Part shown: positions 25,478-34,638 of the stretch, piece by piece
How the letters are laid out: each line of letters starts with the position of its first letter
Numbering within the stretch: the first letter of the stretch is position 1
NCBI RefSeq assembly: GCF_003626595.1
Contig: NZ_RBAK01000001.1
Span: forward strand, 1-64,000
From: Micromonospora endolithica
Lineage (GTDB): Bacteria > Actinomycetota > Actinomycetes > Mycobacteriales > Micromonosporaceae
Direction: 5' to 3'
Length of the DNA: 64,000 bases
Notes under the pieces: model-generated
Told to the model about the DNA's origin: nothing
Database searches by the model: none
Seen by the model: the letters and a program-made list of their open reading frames with translations, nothing else
Translations under genes and position numbers: made by a program

Positions 25478-26109
25478 TCGCCGAAGACCAGGCGCTGCTC
25501 CGCGACGGTCTCACCCGCATGCTGACCGCGTACGGCTTCGACGTCGTGGCGACGGTGGCCGATGGCACCGGCCTCGCCGAGCGGCTGGTCGAGGTTCGTC
25601 CCGACATCGCCGTGGTCGACGTCCGGCTGCCCCCCACGTTCACCGACGAGGGGCTGCGCGCCGCCATAGCCGCCCGACAGCGGGTGCACGGCCTTCCGGT
25701 GCTCGTACTCTCCCAGTACGTCGAGCGGCTCTACGCCCGAGAACTGCTCGCCGACCGTGCCGGTGCGGTCGGCTACCTGCTCAAAGACCGGGTCGGTGAT
25801 GTTCGCCAGTTCGTAGCCGCGCTGCGCCAGGTCGCGGCCGGCGGCACCGTCATCGACCCCGACGTAGTCACGCGGCTCCTGCATAGCCGCGACGCTTTGA
25901 CCGAGCTCACCCCACGGGAGCAGGACGTACTGCGACTCATGGCGGAGGGCCACTCCAATGCCGCTGTCGCCGAAAAGCTCGTCATCACCGAGAAGTCGGT
26001 CAGCAACCTGATCAACGCGCTGTTCGCCAAGCTCGGCCTGCCCCCATCGACGAGCCACCACCGGCGGGTACTCGCGGTGCTGGCCTACCTCGACGACCGG
26101 GACCGATGA
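25465..26109 (+). CDS. LuxR-type response regulator, orphaned
   Basis: 214 aa. Receiver domain with IAEDQALLRDG, the acceptor aspartate in VVDVRLPP (about residue 52), lysine in LLKDRVGD, and a C-terminal LuxR helix-turn-helix (LTPREQDVLRLMAEGHSNAAVA). The GTG start overlaps the truncated kinase gene. With its kinase reduced to an ATPase fragment it is effectively an orphan regulator. It is the last gene before the island region. Confidence 0.9.
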   Translation: MRVLIAEDQALLRDGLTRMLTAYGFDVVATVADGTGLAERLVEVRPDIAVVDVRLPPTFTDEGLRAAIAARQRVHGLPVLVLSQYVERLYARELLADRAGAVGYLLKDRVGDVRQFVAALRQVAAGGTVIDPDVVTRLLHSRDALTELTPREQDVLRLMAEGHSNAAVAEKLVITEKSVSNLINALFAKLGLPPSTSHHRRVLAVLAYLDDRDR

Positions 26110-26413
26110 CGAGCGCCTGCCGTTCCGCTCCGCAACCGGGTCTGGGTGGTACGACGCCGGGTGCGCGGGGGTTCCAGTCCTCACCGTCGTCGTAAAGGCC
26201 GCCCTCGCCGACCTCTCCGAGCAGCCTTCGTCGTGATCGGTTCCGGACCGCACAACACGGTCGACGTCGAGTTAGCCTTGGGTCGAGGTGATCGTGAGGC
26301 GTTGGTCGACCTGGGCCGCACTCGTAGGAACCTTGTCCAGGCCTTCGCGTCGACCAGTCCGTCATGTGGGCGAAGACATGCCGGGACGCCCAGAACTCGA
26401 AACGAATGAATGA
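26110..26413. other. Non-coding stretch before the island
   Basis: About 300 bp after the response regulator stop. No frame here shows convincing codon use or family motifs. It precedes three sequence blocks that look like integration scars. Confidence 0.4.
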
Positions 26414-26433
26414 GTGTCCCGACGGACTTGAAC
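26414..26433. repeat. tRNA-3'-end-like core, copy 1 (att-like)
   Basis: GTGTCCCGACGGACTTGAAC resembles the reverse complement of a tRNA T-arm and acceptor end. It matches copies 2 (26528) and 3 (59160) in the GTGTCC...GAAC frame. The rest of a tRNA cannot be folded from the flanks. Probably an old attachment core. Confidence 0.45.
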
Positions 26434-26462
26434 CCCCACGACGCATTGTTGCAGCGTGGGGG
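26433..26462. terminator. Hairpin after att-like copy 1
   Basis: CCCCCACG and CGTGGGGG form an 8-bp perfect stem with a 14-nt loop. It sits directly after copy 1, as a hairpin also follows copy 3 at 59195. It could be a terminator or part of the attachment site. Confidence 0.5.
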
Positions 26463-26488
26463 CTAGACAAAGGGATCAAGGAAAGCAG

Positions 26489-26515
26489 AAAATGCCCGGC
26501 CAAAACCGGACATTT
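26489..26515. terminator. A/T-flanked hairpin before the left island end
   Basis: AAATG-C-CCGG and CCGG-A-CATTT pair around a short loop with a single mismatch, flanked by A- and T-rich arms. This is an intrinsic-terminator shape unusual for the surrounding GC content, which suggests foreign origin. Confidence 0.6.
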
Positions 26516-26527
26516 TATGTCAAGCTG

Positions 26528-26542
26528 GTGTCCGAGGGGGGA
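26528..26542. repeat. Left direct repeat (att-like, copy 2)
   Basis: GTGTCCGAGGGGGGA is identical to 59160-59174. On the minus strand it continues as a tRNA 3' portion: GTTCGAATCCCCC, then CTCGGACACCA with the CCA end. The 5' part of the tRNA is absent, so this is a 3' fragment as left by site-specific integration. It marks the left boundary of the 32.6-kb island. Confidence 0.7.
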
Positions 26543-26679
26543 TTCGAACTCTTGTACGTATCACCTGTGCGCCATTCAGGGTGCGCATGCCCATAGGTTA
26601 CGGTACGGCTAAGATTAGTTCAATCCCCAAATCCACATCACTGTGCGTGAGCATGAATGGTAGCTCGGACACATTGGGC

Positions 26680-26900
26680 CACATGCCTTGCGCAGCGGCT
26701 CGCCCCGTCATCGACTGGCCAAGATGAATGTGCAGCTATCCCCTATGACCGCTCAATCAGGCGTCGGCGAGCCGCCGCTAAGAATTTCTGCCTTTGGCGC
26801 GCTTCAGCCGGTCGACATGCCGGCAGCCGTAGCGGTCGGATTCTTCGGCGCTCAGTGCACGAGATTCACCGCCCTCGTTCGATGTCTGCGCTGGTCAGCC
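26680..26900 (-). pseudogene. Remnant of the gene end also found at 59250-59430
   Basis: This stretch is roughly 70% similar by eye to 59250-59430. On the minus strand both encode C-T-F-x-x-x-S-R, a TGA stop and then the same trailing bases (CGG, G-A-G-C-C). The right-hand copy is the end of a WD40-type pseudogene; here only the last codons are recognisable and the frame is closed by stops. It shows that the inner left end of the island and the DNA right of the island descend from one sequence. Confidence 0.55.
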
Positions 26901-26984
26901 GGCCGACGACGGCTGGGGCCCGCTGGCGCACGGGATCTCTTGAGGCATGTCGAGTACGTCAAGCGGCCAGCCGCAGCCTCGGTG

Positions 26985-27803
26985 TCATGTTGCGGTGGCC
27001 GCCAAGTCGTTAAGGGCTGCGTTGATCACGGGCCAACACATGCTGAGAGTATCGCGGTCTGGAGCATGGCCGATCTTCACCTGGGCGTTGGGATGCACGA
27101 GGTTGCGGTATTCGCGGAGTTTTCCAGCGAAACCGCGGACGTCGGCTTGTATCCACTTTTCATGGTGGGCGGTCTCGATCAGCTCGTGCAGGGTCCACTT
27201 GTCGAGAGGCTTTTGTGCGTTGGGCGTGCGGGCCTTGACGGCGTCGAGGAGAACGCCTTCCAGAAGGCTGCCGAGCATGATGATCGCGCTGGCGTAGGCA
27301 CCGTTGCGGTCGCAGATACGTGCCTCGTTGAGCCGACTTTCAAGGACGATCGCGAGGTCGGCGTCGCGGACGATGTCTGCCATGGCCACGTGGAGCATGA
27401 CGTCTGGTGACTGTTGCTCTTGGTCCTCTGGCTGCTTGTAGGGCCGAATGACGGGTCGCCCCTGGCTGTGTGCGATCTCGAAGCCTTCGATGGCGAGGAT
27501 GCTGTTGAGTAGCTCGGTGACCTCGGCGGCGGCCAAGGGCTCGTTGCGATGAACGTACTCACGTCGGTCGGCAAGGCGGCAGACGAGCGCGTCGATGGCC
27601 CCGGCTGCGTCTCGACGTTGACGGAGCTGGTTGGTGAGCCAGCTTCGGCGCTGTTCGCCGTTGTAGGGCGCGACGTTCTCCCAGCCGGCTTGTTGGAGAA
27701 GCTTGGGCAGCTCGGCCCCACGTCGATACACGGGGTAGTCGTCGCCGCCACAAGCGATTCGGGCGATCTCATCGAGGGTGTTGTCGTCGATGCTCTCGAG
27801 CAC
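26985..27803 (-). CDS. Abi_C-like protein, partner of the helicase-nuclease
   Basis: 272 aa. The C-terminal half matches the pattern of abortive-infection C-terminal (Abi_C) proteins: a helix G-A-Y-A-S-A-I-I-M-L-G-S-L-L-E-G (about residues 165-180), W-T-L-H-E-L-I-E-T-A, and R-E-Y-R-N-L-V-H-P (about 236-244), whose Arg/His pair recalls a HEPN RNase motif. The N-terminal ~80 residues form a small helical domain of unknown kind with an ELPKLLQQAGW core. It starts 9 bp after the helicase stop, so the two form one operon. Likely role, by family and context: an RNA-cleaving or growth-arresting effector. RNase activity is inference. Confidence 0.72.
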   Translation of the reverse strand: MLESIDDNTLDEIARIACGGDDYPVYRRGAELPKLLQQAGWENVAPYNGEQRRSWLTNQLRQRRDAAGAIDALVCRLADRREYVHRNEPLAAAEVTELLNSILAIEGFEIAHSQGRPVIRPYKQPEDQEQQSPDVMLHVAMADIVRDADLAIVLESRLNEARICDRNGAYASAIIMLGSLLEGVLLDAVKARTPNAQKPLDKWTLHELIETAHHEKWIQADVRGFAGKLREYRNLVHPNAQVKIGHAPDRDTLSMCWPVINAALNDLAATAT

Positions 27804-27812
27804 GCGGGTCTC

Positions 27813-30800
27813 CTAGAGGTCGTCTTCGTCATCGGACAGCGTTGTGGGTCTCCAACGTGGCTGCTGGCGTGGTGCTGCGGGCAGCGAACGGGGTTCGATG
27901 CCTCGTTGCTGTAGCTGCTGCCAGAGTGGTTCGAGGGCGGCAGCGGGGTCGTGCAGGTATTCGCTGTCCCGGATGCGAATGAACTGCCAACCGGCTCGGC
28001 GTAGCTCTCGCTCGCGGTGTAGTTCCTGCTGGACCTGCTCGGGTTGTCGGTACCGCGACGGTGTGTCGCACTCGACGGCCAGCCGGCCGTTGTCGCCGAC
28101 GACGACAAGGTCGATGGCTCGGTGGTCGACGGGGTAGTGCGGGACTACGGCGTAGCCGCGGCGCCGCAGCTCCAGGAAGACGCGTTGCTGCAGCAGGCAG
28201 GCGAAGGGTTCGGTGCGGGTGTCGGGGGTGACGTCATCGAGCTCGGGATCGACCGTGAAGGTCGCCGGAGGGTGGAGCATGTAGGTCAGCAGGGAGTGGC
28301 GAAGGTCGGTGGGATTCAGGCTGTTAGGGGGCACCGAGGTGAACAGCCAGAGTTGGTCACGGGCGCGACTGGCGGCGACGTTGTACCGACGCTGCTCGGT
28401 GCGGCCGGTGAGAGCCGTTCTGGCCTTCGTCACGACCATGGACAGCAGGACGATGTCGCGTTCGTCGCCTTGGAAGTCGGGTGGTTGTCCAACTCGAATT
28501 TGTCGGTGGCGTATGTCGGCCGGGTCGATGCGCTCGTAGAGCAGCTTCTCAAGGATCTGAGTCTGTTTGCCGCTCTGCAGCGCGATGATGCCGATGGTCT
28601 TGTTGCGGCACATCGGGTCGTCGATGATCTTTTGAACGTGATCGATGATGGCGCTGGCTTCGACCTGGTTGCGCAGGGTTGCCCGTTGTCCCTCTTCCAT
28701 GGCGTCGTTGACCTGCACGACTCTGAGGGGGTCGAGGCGGTCGGCCCCGAACTGGCGGAGTGGGATAAGTCTGCCGTCGTAGAACTGCGCAGAGGACCAT
28801 CCGATGATTTCGGGCATGCATCGGAAGTGTTCGGAGAGTCGAACGACATCGGAGAAGCGGGTGGCTAGGAGTTCGTAGAGATTTGAGGTGGGGAGGAAGC
28901 CGTTGCGGAGGTTCAGTTCCATGTCGGCTAGGTGCCGGTCGAGGCTCTCTTGGACGGCCTCGGAGTCGTTGTTTCGGTAGTTGGCACCGGGTGCGCACTG
29001 CTTCTCGTCGCCGACGACGATGACTCGTGGTGCCAGCCACAGAAGGAAGAGGTTATCGACGCTGGCTTGGCTGGCTTCATCGACGATGACGACGTCAAAG
29101 GCGTTGGGTCGTGGCGTGATGGTGTCGATCACGGCTGATAGGGGCATGACCCAGGCGGGGACGGCCTGCTGAGCGTTCTTCATCGCCTCGAACGCTGCGG
29201 TGAGGTACCGGTCCTTGTTCTTGCCCTGCCCTCGGCCGTAGGCGCCCATGTTGGTCTTGTAGGACTGGAGAGCTTGACGCTGTTCTTCCGTTATTTGTTC
29301 CAGGCAGTGTTGCAGAGCCTGTTTACCAGCTAGCTCTGCGGTCACGCGGTTGAGTTCTAGTTCAACATCGCCGATGCGCTGCTCGTGGATCTGCTCGGTA
29401 TCTGTTGGCCGGATCATCTGGTGGTAGGCCGCTGCTGCGCTCCAGGCCCACGACGCTTCGAGGTCGTTGAGGCGGTGTCCCCAGGTTGGATCGTTGAGGT
29501 TCTCGCTGATCTGGGTGGCGAGTGCCGGGTGGGCGGCGGAGAGTCTCTGGAGCAGCTGTTCGCAGCGCTGTTGTGCGTCCTTGTCGCTCCTGGCCAGATC
29601 AAGCTGTCGGCGGGCGGCCGCGTAACGGTCGATGTCGCTGCTTCCGAGAGCAACGCTGAGCTCGGCGGCTTCGGGGGCGACGTCTGGGTTCCGGCGCCAT
29701 GTCTGCATTCTGTTGGTGAGCTCAGTGATGGCTTCGGACGCCTGCCGTGCCCCGGTGATAGTCGTTCGGTTGTGGCCAATGCGGACGAGGAGGTCCCAAT
29801 CTTGCGGGCTGCGGACTGCGAAGCGGATTCCGTGGCTGCGTAGAAGGCGCTCCACTGTGTCCCGCACGGCGGCGAGCGTGCGCAGGGCCGAGGCGTTGTG
29901 TGAGATGTCGTGGAGATGTGCGACTCGACGGCGTAGCGGCCCGTGGAACGTCGGAACGCCGACCTGGGCCCATGCTTCCAGAGCCGTGGTGACGGCTGTT
30001 TCGGCCTGAAGGAAGGTGGACAGTGCGGTCAGTTCTGAGGTGGTGGCGGGCGGGGCGCCGTCAACCGTGCAGCTTTGCAGTAGGTCCGTGGCGTCGAGCT
30101 GGGCGCGTGGGGGCAGGTAGCGGCGTAGGCGTCGGCCATTGGCCAGGTGCCTACGCAGACGCTTGGCCTGGCCCGAGAGGCGGCTGAGGTGGGCTGCGGT
30201 GAGGGGTGTAGCGCCCAGGTCGATGTCGCAGTCGTTGAGCGCCGTGAGGGCATGTACGTGGGGCTCCACCTCTCGCAGTTCGGCGAATAGGGCCTCCCAG
30301 TAGGCCGGGCTTTGCCGGGTTAGGAGCGCTTCGGCGGCTCTGCGTCGCCAGTCTGCGGGGTCCCAGTCAGTGATCGCGTCGGGTAGGCCGCAGGATGCCA
30401 GGGCATCGGTGGCAACCGCGACGTGGCGCTGAATTTCAGCAAGGGTGGCGTCATCGAGGGTGGTGAGTGACCAGGCGGTGGCGGTGTGGTCGGCGCCGAG
30501 GATCCGCTCAGCGTGAGCGATGGTGGCGATCGTGGCGGCGACGTCCGCGGCGTGTGGAACCTGATCGGGGTCGGGAATGAACTGCTGGGCTCGTGCGGCG
30601 CGTTCTGGTGTGGCGGAGGTGAGAAGCTGCCACAACTGTTGGGCCTGGTCGTTCGACAGGGGCGCATCCCCGCAGGCGCCGGTGGGTAGGGGTTCGATCC
30701 AGCCGTGCTGATCGCGGCCGGCGTTGATTTGTTCGACGATTTGCGCGAGCGTGCCGCCGTAGCCAGCGGCGATCGGCGGGTGAATCGTGTACTCCTGCTC

Positions 30801-32267
30801 GCGGATCACGCCCAAACCCCGGATCGTCTGCTTGAGCTGAGCGCTCAGGCTGGCGCGCTGTTGCCGAAGTTGGGTGATGTCGCTACGTAGCTCGTCGACG
30901 GTGATCGTGGAGGACAGCTCCGACAGCGCGGTGATGCTGCGGTCGAGTTCGTCTGTTCCTGTCCGTTGCATGCCCGTCATGAGTACACACAGTTGCCGCA
31001 CCGACTCGGGTAACTTCTCGCGGAGCACGCGCAGCGCTTGGTCCTTCTGGCTCGTGATGAGCAGCCTCTGGCCGTCGGCGAGCAGCGCGCAGATGAGGTT
31101 GGCGATCGTGTGTGTCTTGCCCGTGCCTGGTGGGCCCTGCACGACGACGGTCGTGTCGTCGCTGAGCTTGGCCAGCACCCTGCGCTGCTCTCGGTTACTG
31201 GCGAGAGGAAACAGCGGGTCGTCACTGTTGACCGGGCGATCCCGTCCCGCGCCCTTGAGCCAATTGCAGCGTTCCGTTGCCTCGATCGGGGTCACGAGTT
31301 GCGCCAGCCCGAGGGGGGTAGGAGATTCCGCGTCCTCAAGGCTGTCAGCGATGGTGCGGTAGACCCGCTCCAGTCCCTTGCGGTCACGGCGGCGGAGGAA
31401 CAGGGCTGGGGCGAGGGTCAGCCGTGTCGTGTCGGCCTCGTCGAGGAGCGGAGGTTCCCACCGGTCGTCAGCAAGGTGGAGAGCACGGTCCCAGCATCGG
31501 CGCCGCCAGAGTTGCAGTAGGCGTACCACCTCCGGCGAGAAGGGGTGTAGCTGCGCTCCCGTATCGAACCAAGGAGATTCGAAGGGTTTGGCGCGGTATC
31601 CGTCCTGTGACGTGAGAAAGTCTTGGTCCTCGATCTTCATCCGCCGGTCGAGGGACAAGGCGACCTGCAGGCTGTCGGTCGCGGGGTCCTCAACGATGGC
31701 AGCGTTCCAGACCAGCAGGTGCCGCCGAACAGCCCAGCGGCCAGCGGCGCTGGAGGTAAGGAGACCGACACCCAGCACAAGCTCCTCGGCATCGCCGCGT
31801 TGCTGTGCCAGGCGCTGAAGTCGCTCCAGGTAGGTGTAGGTCGCGCGCTGCTCCCCCACGCGACGCTCCTGCTCGGCCCACTTCGTCCACACGGCGAGCC
31901 AGTCCTCGTACTCCCGCCGAAGGGAGTCGGAAATTGCCGGACCTGTCGCTGCGCGCCCACTGTCGCTCGTCACGAGCTGGAGTGGCGGGCCTTCGGCATT
32001 GCCGTACTCCGTACCGTCTAGCAGGTCACGAAGCGCTGTTGGGGGTACAGGTGGTTCCGGTGGCGGAGGGTAGGCGACCTGCATGATGACCGGTCCGCGG
32101 GAACGCGCGTTGCCTTGCGGCAGCCTACGAAACCAGTAGGTGTTGGCCTCGTCGATCGCGTCGCGATTCGGCCGCTCGCTGCTCTTGACCTGCGCGAGCA
32201 GGTGCGCTACGAGGCCTTGAGTCAGACGTCTCACGGTAGGGCTCGTTGGGGACACGGGGTCCGGCAT
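27813..32267 (-). CDS. UPF1-like SF1 helicase fused to a C-terminal PD-(D/E)XK nuclease
   Basis: 1,484 aa from an ATG with GAGGAGG at good spacing. An N-terminal ~350-residue region precedes Walker A QGPPGTGKT (about 374-382). A long, mostly helical insertion (about 440-1000) follows, then DEASQAS (motif II, about 1060), R-L-S-E-H-F-R-C (motif III/IV) and Y-N-V-A-A-S-R-A-R-D (motif VI). The last ~100 residues hold a Vsr/MTES_1575-type nuclease signature (A-I-D-L-V-V-V, then V-E-C-D, then R-R-A-G-W-Q-F-I-R-I). Such fusions are typical of defence genes that unwind and cut foreign DNA. It has no DUF1998, so it is not Druantia DruE. Operon with the Abi_C-like gene. Confidence 0.85.
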   Translation of the reverse strand: MPDPVSPTSPTVRRLTQGLVAHLLAQVKSSERPNRDAIDEANTYWFRRLPQGNARSRGPVIMQVAYPPPPEPPVPPTALRDLLDGTEYGNAEGPPLQLVTSDSGRAATGPAISDSLRREYEDWLAVWTKWAEQERRVGEQRATYTYLERLQRLAQQRGDAEELVLGVGLLTSSAAGRWAVRRHLLVWNAAIVEDPATDSLQVALSLDRRMKIEDQDFLTSQDGYRAKPFESPWFDTGAQLHPFSPEVVRLLQLWRRRCWDRALHLADDRWEPPLLDEADTTRLTLAPALFLRRRDRKGLERVYRTIADSLEDAESPTPLGLAQLVTPIEATERCNWLKGAGRDRPVNSDDPLFPLASNREQRRVLAKLSDDTTVVVQGPPGTGKTHTIANLICALLADGQRLLITSQKDQALRVLREKLPESVRQLCVLMTGMQRTGTDELDRSITALSELSSTITVDELRSDITQLRQQRASLSAQLKQTIRGLGVIREQEYTIHPPIAAGYGGTLAQIVEQINAGRDQHGWIEPLPTGACGDAPLSNDQAQQLWQLLTSATPERAARAQQFIPDPDQVPHAADVAATIATIAHAERILGADHTATAWSLTTLDDATLAEIQRHVAVATDALASCGLPDAITDWDPADWRRRAAEALLTRQSPAYWEALFAELREVEPHVHALTALNDCDIDLGATPLTAAHLSRLSGQAKRLRRHLANGRRLRRYLPPRAQLDATDLLQSCTVDGAPPATTSELTALSTFLQAETAVTTALEAWAQVGVPTFHGPLRRRVAHLHDISHNASALRTLAAVRDTVERLLRSHGIRFAVRSPQDWDLLVRIGHNRTTITGARQASEAITELTNRMQTWRRNPDVAPEAAELSVALGSSDIDRYAAARRQLDLARSDKDAQQRCEQLLQRLSAAHPALATQISENLNDPTWGHRLNDLEASWAWSAAAAYHQMIRPTDTEQIHEQRIGDVELELNRVTAELAGKQALQHCLEQITEEQRQALQSYKTNMGAYGRGQGKNKDRYLTAAFEAMKNAQQAVPAWVMPLSAVIDTITPRPNAFDVVIVDEASQASVDNLFLLWLAPRVIVVGDEKQCAPGANYRNNDSEAVQESLDRHLADMELNLRNGFLPTSNLYELLATRFSDVVRLSEHFRCMPEIIGWSSAQFYDGRLIPLRQFGADRLDPLRVVQVNDAMEEGQRATLRNQVEASAIIDHVQKIIDDPMCRNKTIGIIALQSGKQTQILEKLLYERIDPADIRHRQIRVGQPPDFQGDERDIVLLSMVVTKARTALTGRTEQRRYNVAASRARDQLWLFTSVPPNSLNPTDLRHSLLTYMLHPPATFTVDPELDDVTPDTRTEPFACLLQQRVFLELRRRGYAVVPHYPVDHRAIDLVVVGDNGRLAVECDTPSRYRQPEQVQQELHRERELRRAGWQFIRIRDSEYLHDPAAALEPLWQQLQQRGIEPRSLPAAPRQQPRWRPTTLSDDEDDL

Positions 32268-33016
32268 TATGCCTCCTCGGGGCTCGCCCAGCCCAACAGG
32301 ATGCACGCAATCAACTACTGAAGGCAACCATCTGCCGGACGTGAGACATCTAGCGCCTCGACACAGTGCACAGGGTGCAAGTCGACGTCGACTGTGCCGC
32401 ACTTTGACGCGACAGGCCGCCCGGGACCCGACGGGTAAGCTGCCCCTCATGTCGGGCCTCGATGTTGCGGCCACCTACGACCTGCCACAGCATGGCGAGT
32501 CTGCACCGTTGGCGGAACAGGGCGCCGTAAGTCAACCCCAGGCAGCTGCCGTCGTCGACAACCAGACGGCTGCCCATAGCCGGTCGAGGGATGCGGGCGC
32601 TGGTAACGAGGTCAGACCGGCGGACTGCCTGCGTGGGGCTCCGCCACGGTCCATCCCAAGACAGCGCAAGTAGAGCAGATTCGACGATGTGTTTGGCATC
32701 CAGCGATAGCCACCGGGGATCGAAAGCGCGTGACCCGGACAGAAGATTGAGGAGTTGGTTACGGCCCTGCTGCTACATACGCACCAGCACGGCAACCACG
32801 TCACCCCCCTCGGGCAGCGATCCGTAAGGCCGGCGTAGCGACGATGCGCACCGACGTCGCGATTACCCTGGCTAAGCCGCCGGCAAGATGGCGTGCCACT
32901 GCGCGCCGCTGCGAGGGACAGAAGTTCAAGATGGTTACCCTGCTGGACTCCGACCCGCCCGGCGAGCAGGCCGCGACGCAGGACGTCCGACGTCCTACTC
33001 AGCGAAAGCGAACTTC
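32268..33016. other. Intergenic region between helicase and ApeA-type genes
   Basis: About 750 bp between divergent defence genes. It contains a perfect 14-bp palindrome AGTCGACGTCGACT (32380-32393), a candidate operator. A 74-codon plus-strand frame from 32450 lacks recognisable features and is not called. The rest is unremarkable; the promoters of both flanking operons must lie here. Confidence 0.4.
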
Positions 33017-34501
33017 ATGGCCAATGATCCTCTGAACCTCGACGAGTCCGCCGAGTGGGCAGGTCTCTGGTGGCTCCCCGCCGACCCCGACGAGCGAATC
33101 CCCGGCGTGCTGCGTTACGAGCCGGAGGACGGCATAGTGCTCTCGTTGATCGGCGCGTTCGAAGACCGCATCGTGTCGAACCCCTCTCCTGGCGTCGCTC
33201 TGGTTCACGAAGGGCACCAGACGTGGGACGTCATCCTCGGTGCGGCCGAGCAGCGCGAGATAAGCCTTCTCGTTTGCGTCCCGAAGAGCAGCAAGCGGAC
33301 CTTCGGTGCGCGAGTACGGAGCCCAGACAAGCAGACGGTGTTGGTGACGACGGCGCTCATCGGGGCGCACGTCAGCGGGGAGGACGACGCAGCGTTCGCC
33401 GCGGCCGAGGTGTCTGTCGAGGACCTCGGGCTGTGGGCAGCTTCGTCGGCGTTCGAGGGCTTCGTGGGAGTTGCCGACGGCACTCCAGACGGAAGCGGAA
33501 GCATCTTCGTGAAGACGCCGGAATCCCAGTCGATCACGGTCGATGGAACTGAGTTCCGCCTCTCGCACCGGCACACGCTGCCGTTCTTCGATCAGCGGAG
33601 GGGCGGAACCGTCGGCCGCATGCGCGACAGTGCGTTCATGCGGATCGTTCCTACGGACCCGTTCTCCTTCAGGGGCGCACTGGGCGCGGCCAGCCTGGTT
33701 CAAGATCTGATCGCGCTCGCAACACACCGTGCCGCCGGCGTGATCTGGTTGCGACTGCAGCTGGCAAACGCGGACTCTGTAGCGCGTGATGACCGGCCGT
33801 CGCTGCGCCGAAGTGCTGATGTGCTCTACTCGCCCTCCGTGCTTGGTAAGCACGATGCCAAGGCTGTCGACCACCACCTCGTGTTCTTTACGTGCGCATC
33901 GTTCCCGTTCGAGGAGGTCGTTCCCCGCTGGTGCGAGGCGCACGGGCGGTTACAGCTGGCGATCAACATGATCCTGGGTCTTCGCTACGCACCACCGCGC
34001 TATGTAGAGATCAATCTGTTGACAGCGGTGGGCGCAGCTGAGGTGCTGCATCGATGTCTCGGCATCGACGAGCGCCCGATGCCCGCCGATGAGTTCAAGC
34101 CAATGCGCGAAGCGATGTTGGCGCACGTGCCCGAGGACCACCGAGAGAGATTCAAAGGAGTTATCCGCAACGACCCGACTCTGCGGGACCGGCTGTACGC
34201 GCTCGCTGCGCGTCCTGATGCTGAAGCGGTCGGGCTGCTCATGACGGACGTGGATCAATGGGCGAGGAGGACCACTCGGGCTCGGAACGACCTGGCGCAC
34301 GAGGGCGGGACCCCGAAGCACTCAACCAAGGAGCTGATCGCCGTTGTGGAGGTGACCACAGCAGTCGTGATCCTCAACGTGCTGCACGAGCTCGGATTGC
34401 CCGCCGAGCGACAGCGCGAGATCGTGCGGGAGCATCCACAGCTGCGTGCGACGGCCAAGAGCGCCCGCGAATGGCTGGTCGCCACGGGAACCAACTCCTG
34501 A
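33017..34501 (+). CDS. ApeA-type HEPN defence protein
   Basis: 494 aa. The N-terminus has the ApeA amino-terminal pattern: G-L-W-W-L-P, then P-G-V-L-R-Y-E-P-E-D-G and L-S-L-I-G-A-F within the first 50 residues. The C-terminal HEPN domain carries the catalytic R-x4-H motif in R-A-R-N-D-L-A-H-E-G (about residues 421-430). ApeA proteins are single-gene abortive-infection RNases triggered by phage. The ATG at 33017 is chosen because the family pattern starts right after it; the frame is open further upstream. Followed on the same strand by the SIR2-like gene after 137 bp, so possibly co-transcribed. Confidence 0.82.
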   Translation: MANDPLNLDESAEWAGLWWLPADPDERIPGVLRYEPEDGIVLSLIGAFEDRIVSNPSPGVALVHEGHQTWDVILGAAEQREISLLVCVPKSSKRTFGARVRSPDKQTVLVTTALIGAHVSGEDDAAFAAAEVSVEDLGLWAASSAFEGFVGVADGTPDGSGSIFVKTPESQSITVDGTEFRLSHRHTLPFFDQRRGGTVGRMRDSAFMRIVPTDPFSFRGALGAASLVQDLIALATHRAAGVIWLRLQLANADSVARDDRPSLRRSADVLYSPSVLGKHDAKAVDHHLVFFTCASFPFEEVVPRWCEAHGRLQLAINMILGLRYAPPRYVEINLLTAVGAAEVLHRCLGIDERPMPADEFKPMREAMLAHVPEDHRERFKGVIRNDPTLRDRLYALAARPDAEAVGLLMTDVDQWARRTTRARNDLAHEGGTPKHSTKELIAVVEVTTAVVILNVLHELGLPAERQREIVREHPQLRATAKSAREWLVATGTNS

Positions 34502-34638
34502 GCCTCGCCTTCCGCAGCGAGGGAAGTGCTGCATGGGAGGGTACCGTTCGACTGGCGGCCGGGTCGGATGCCATAGACCCAGCCGTCCTTGCTCGACACG
34601 TATGGTAAGGCCCGTTCCGTTCCTCATAGATCGGAGTT

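Noticed and set aside
26528..26610. Possible complete tRNA gene on the minus strand
   Set aside because: Only the T-loop-to-CCA end is recognisable; the T-stem does not pair and no D or anticodon arm can be folded. Treated as an attachment-site fragment.
27813..32267. Helicase as Druantia DruE or Hachiman
   Set aside because: It is an SF1 UPF1-like helicase with a C-terminal Vsr-like nuclease and lacks DUF1998 or the SF2 layout of those systems.
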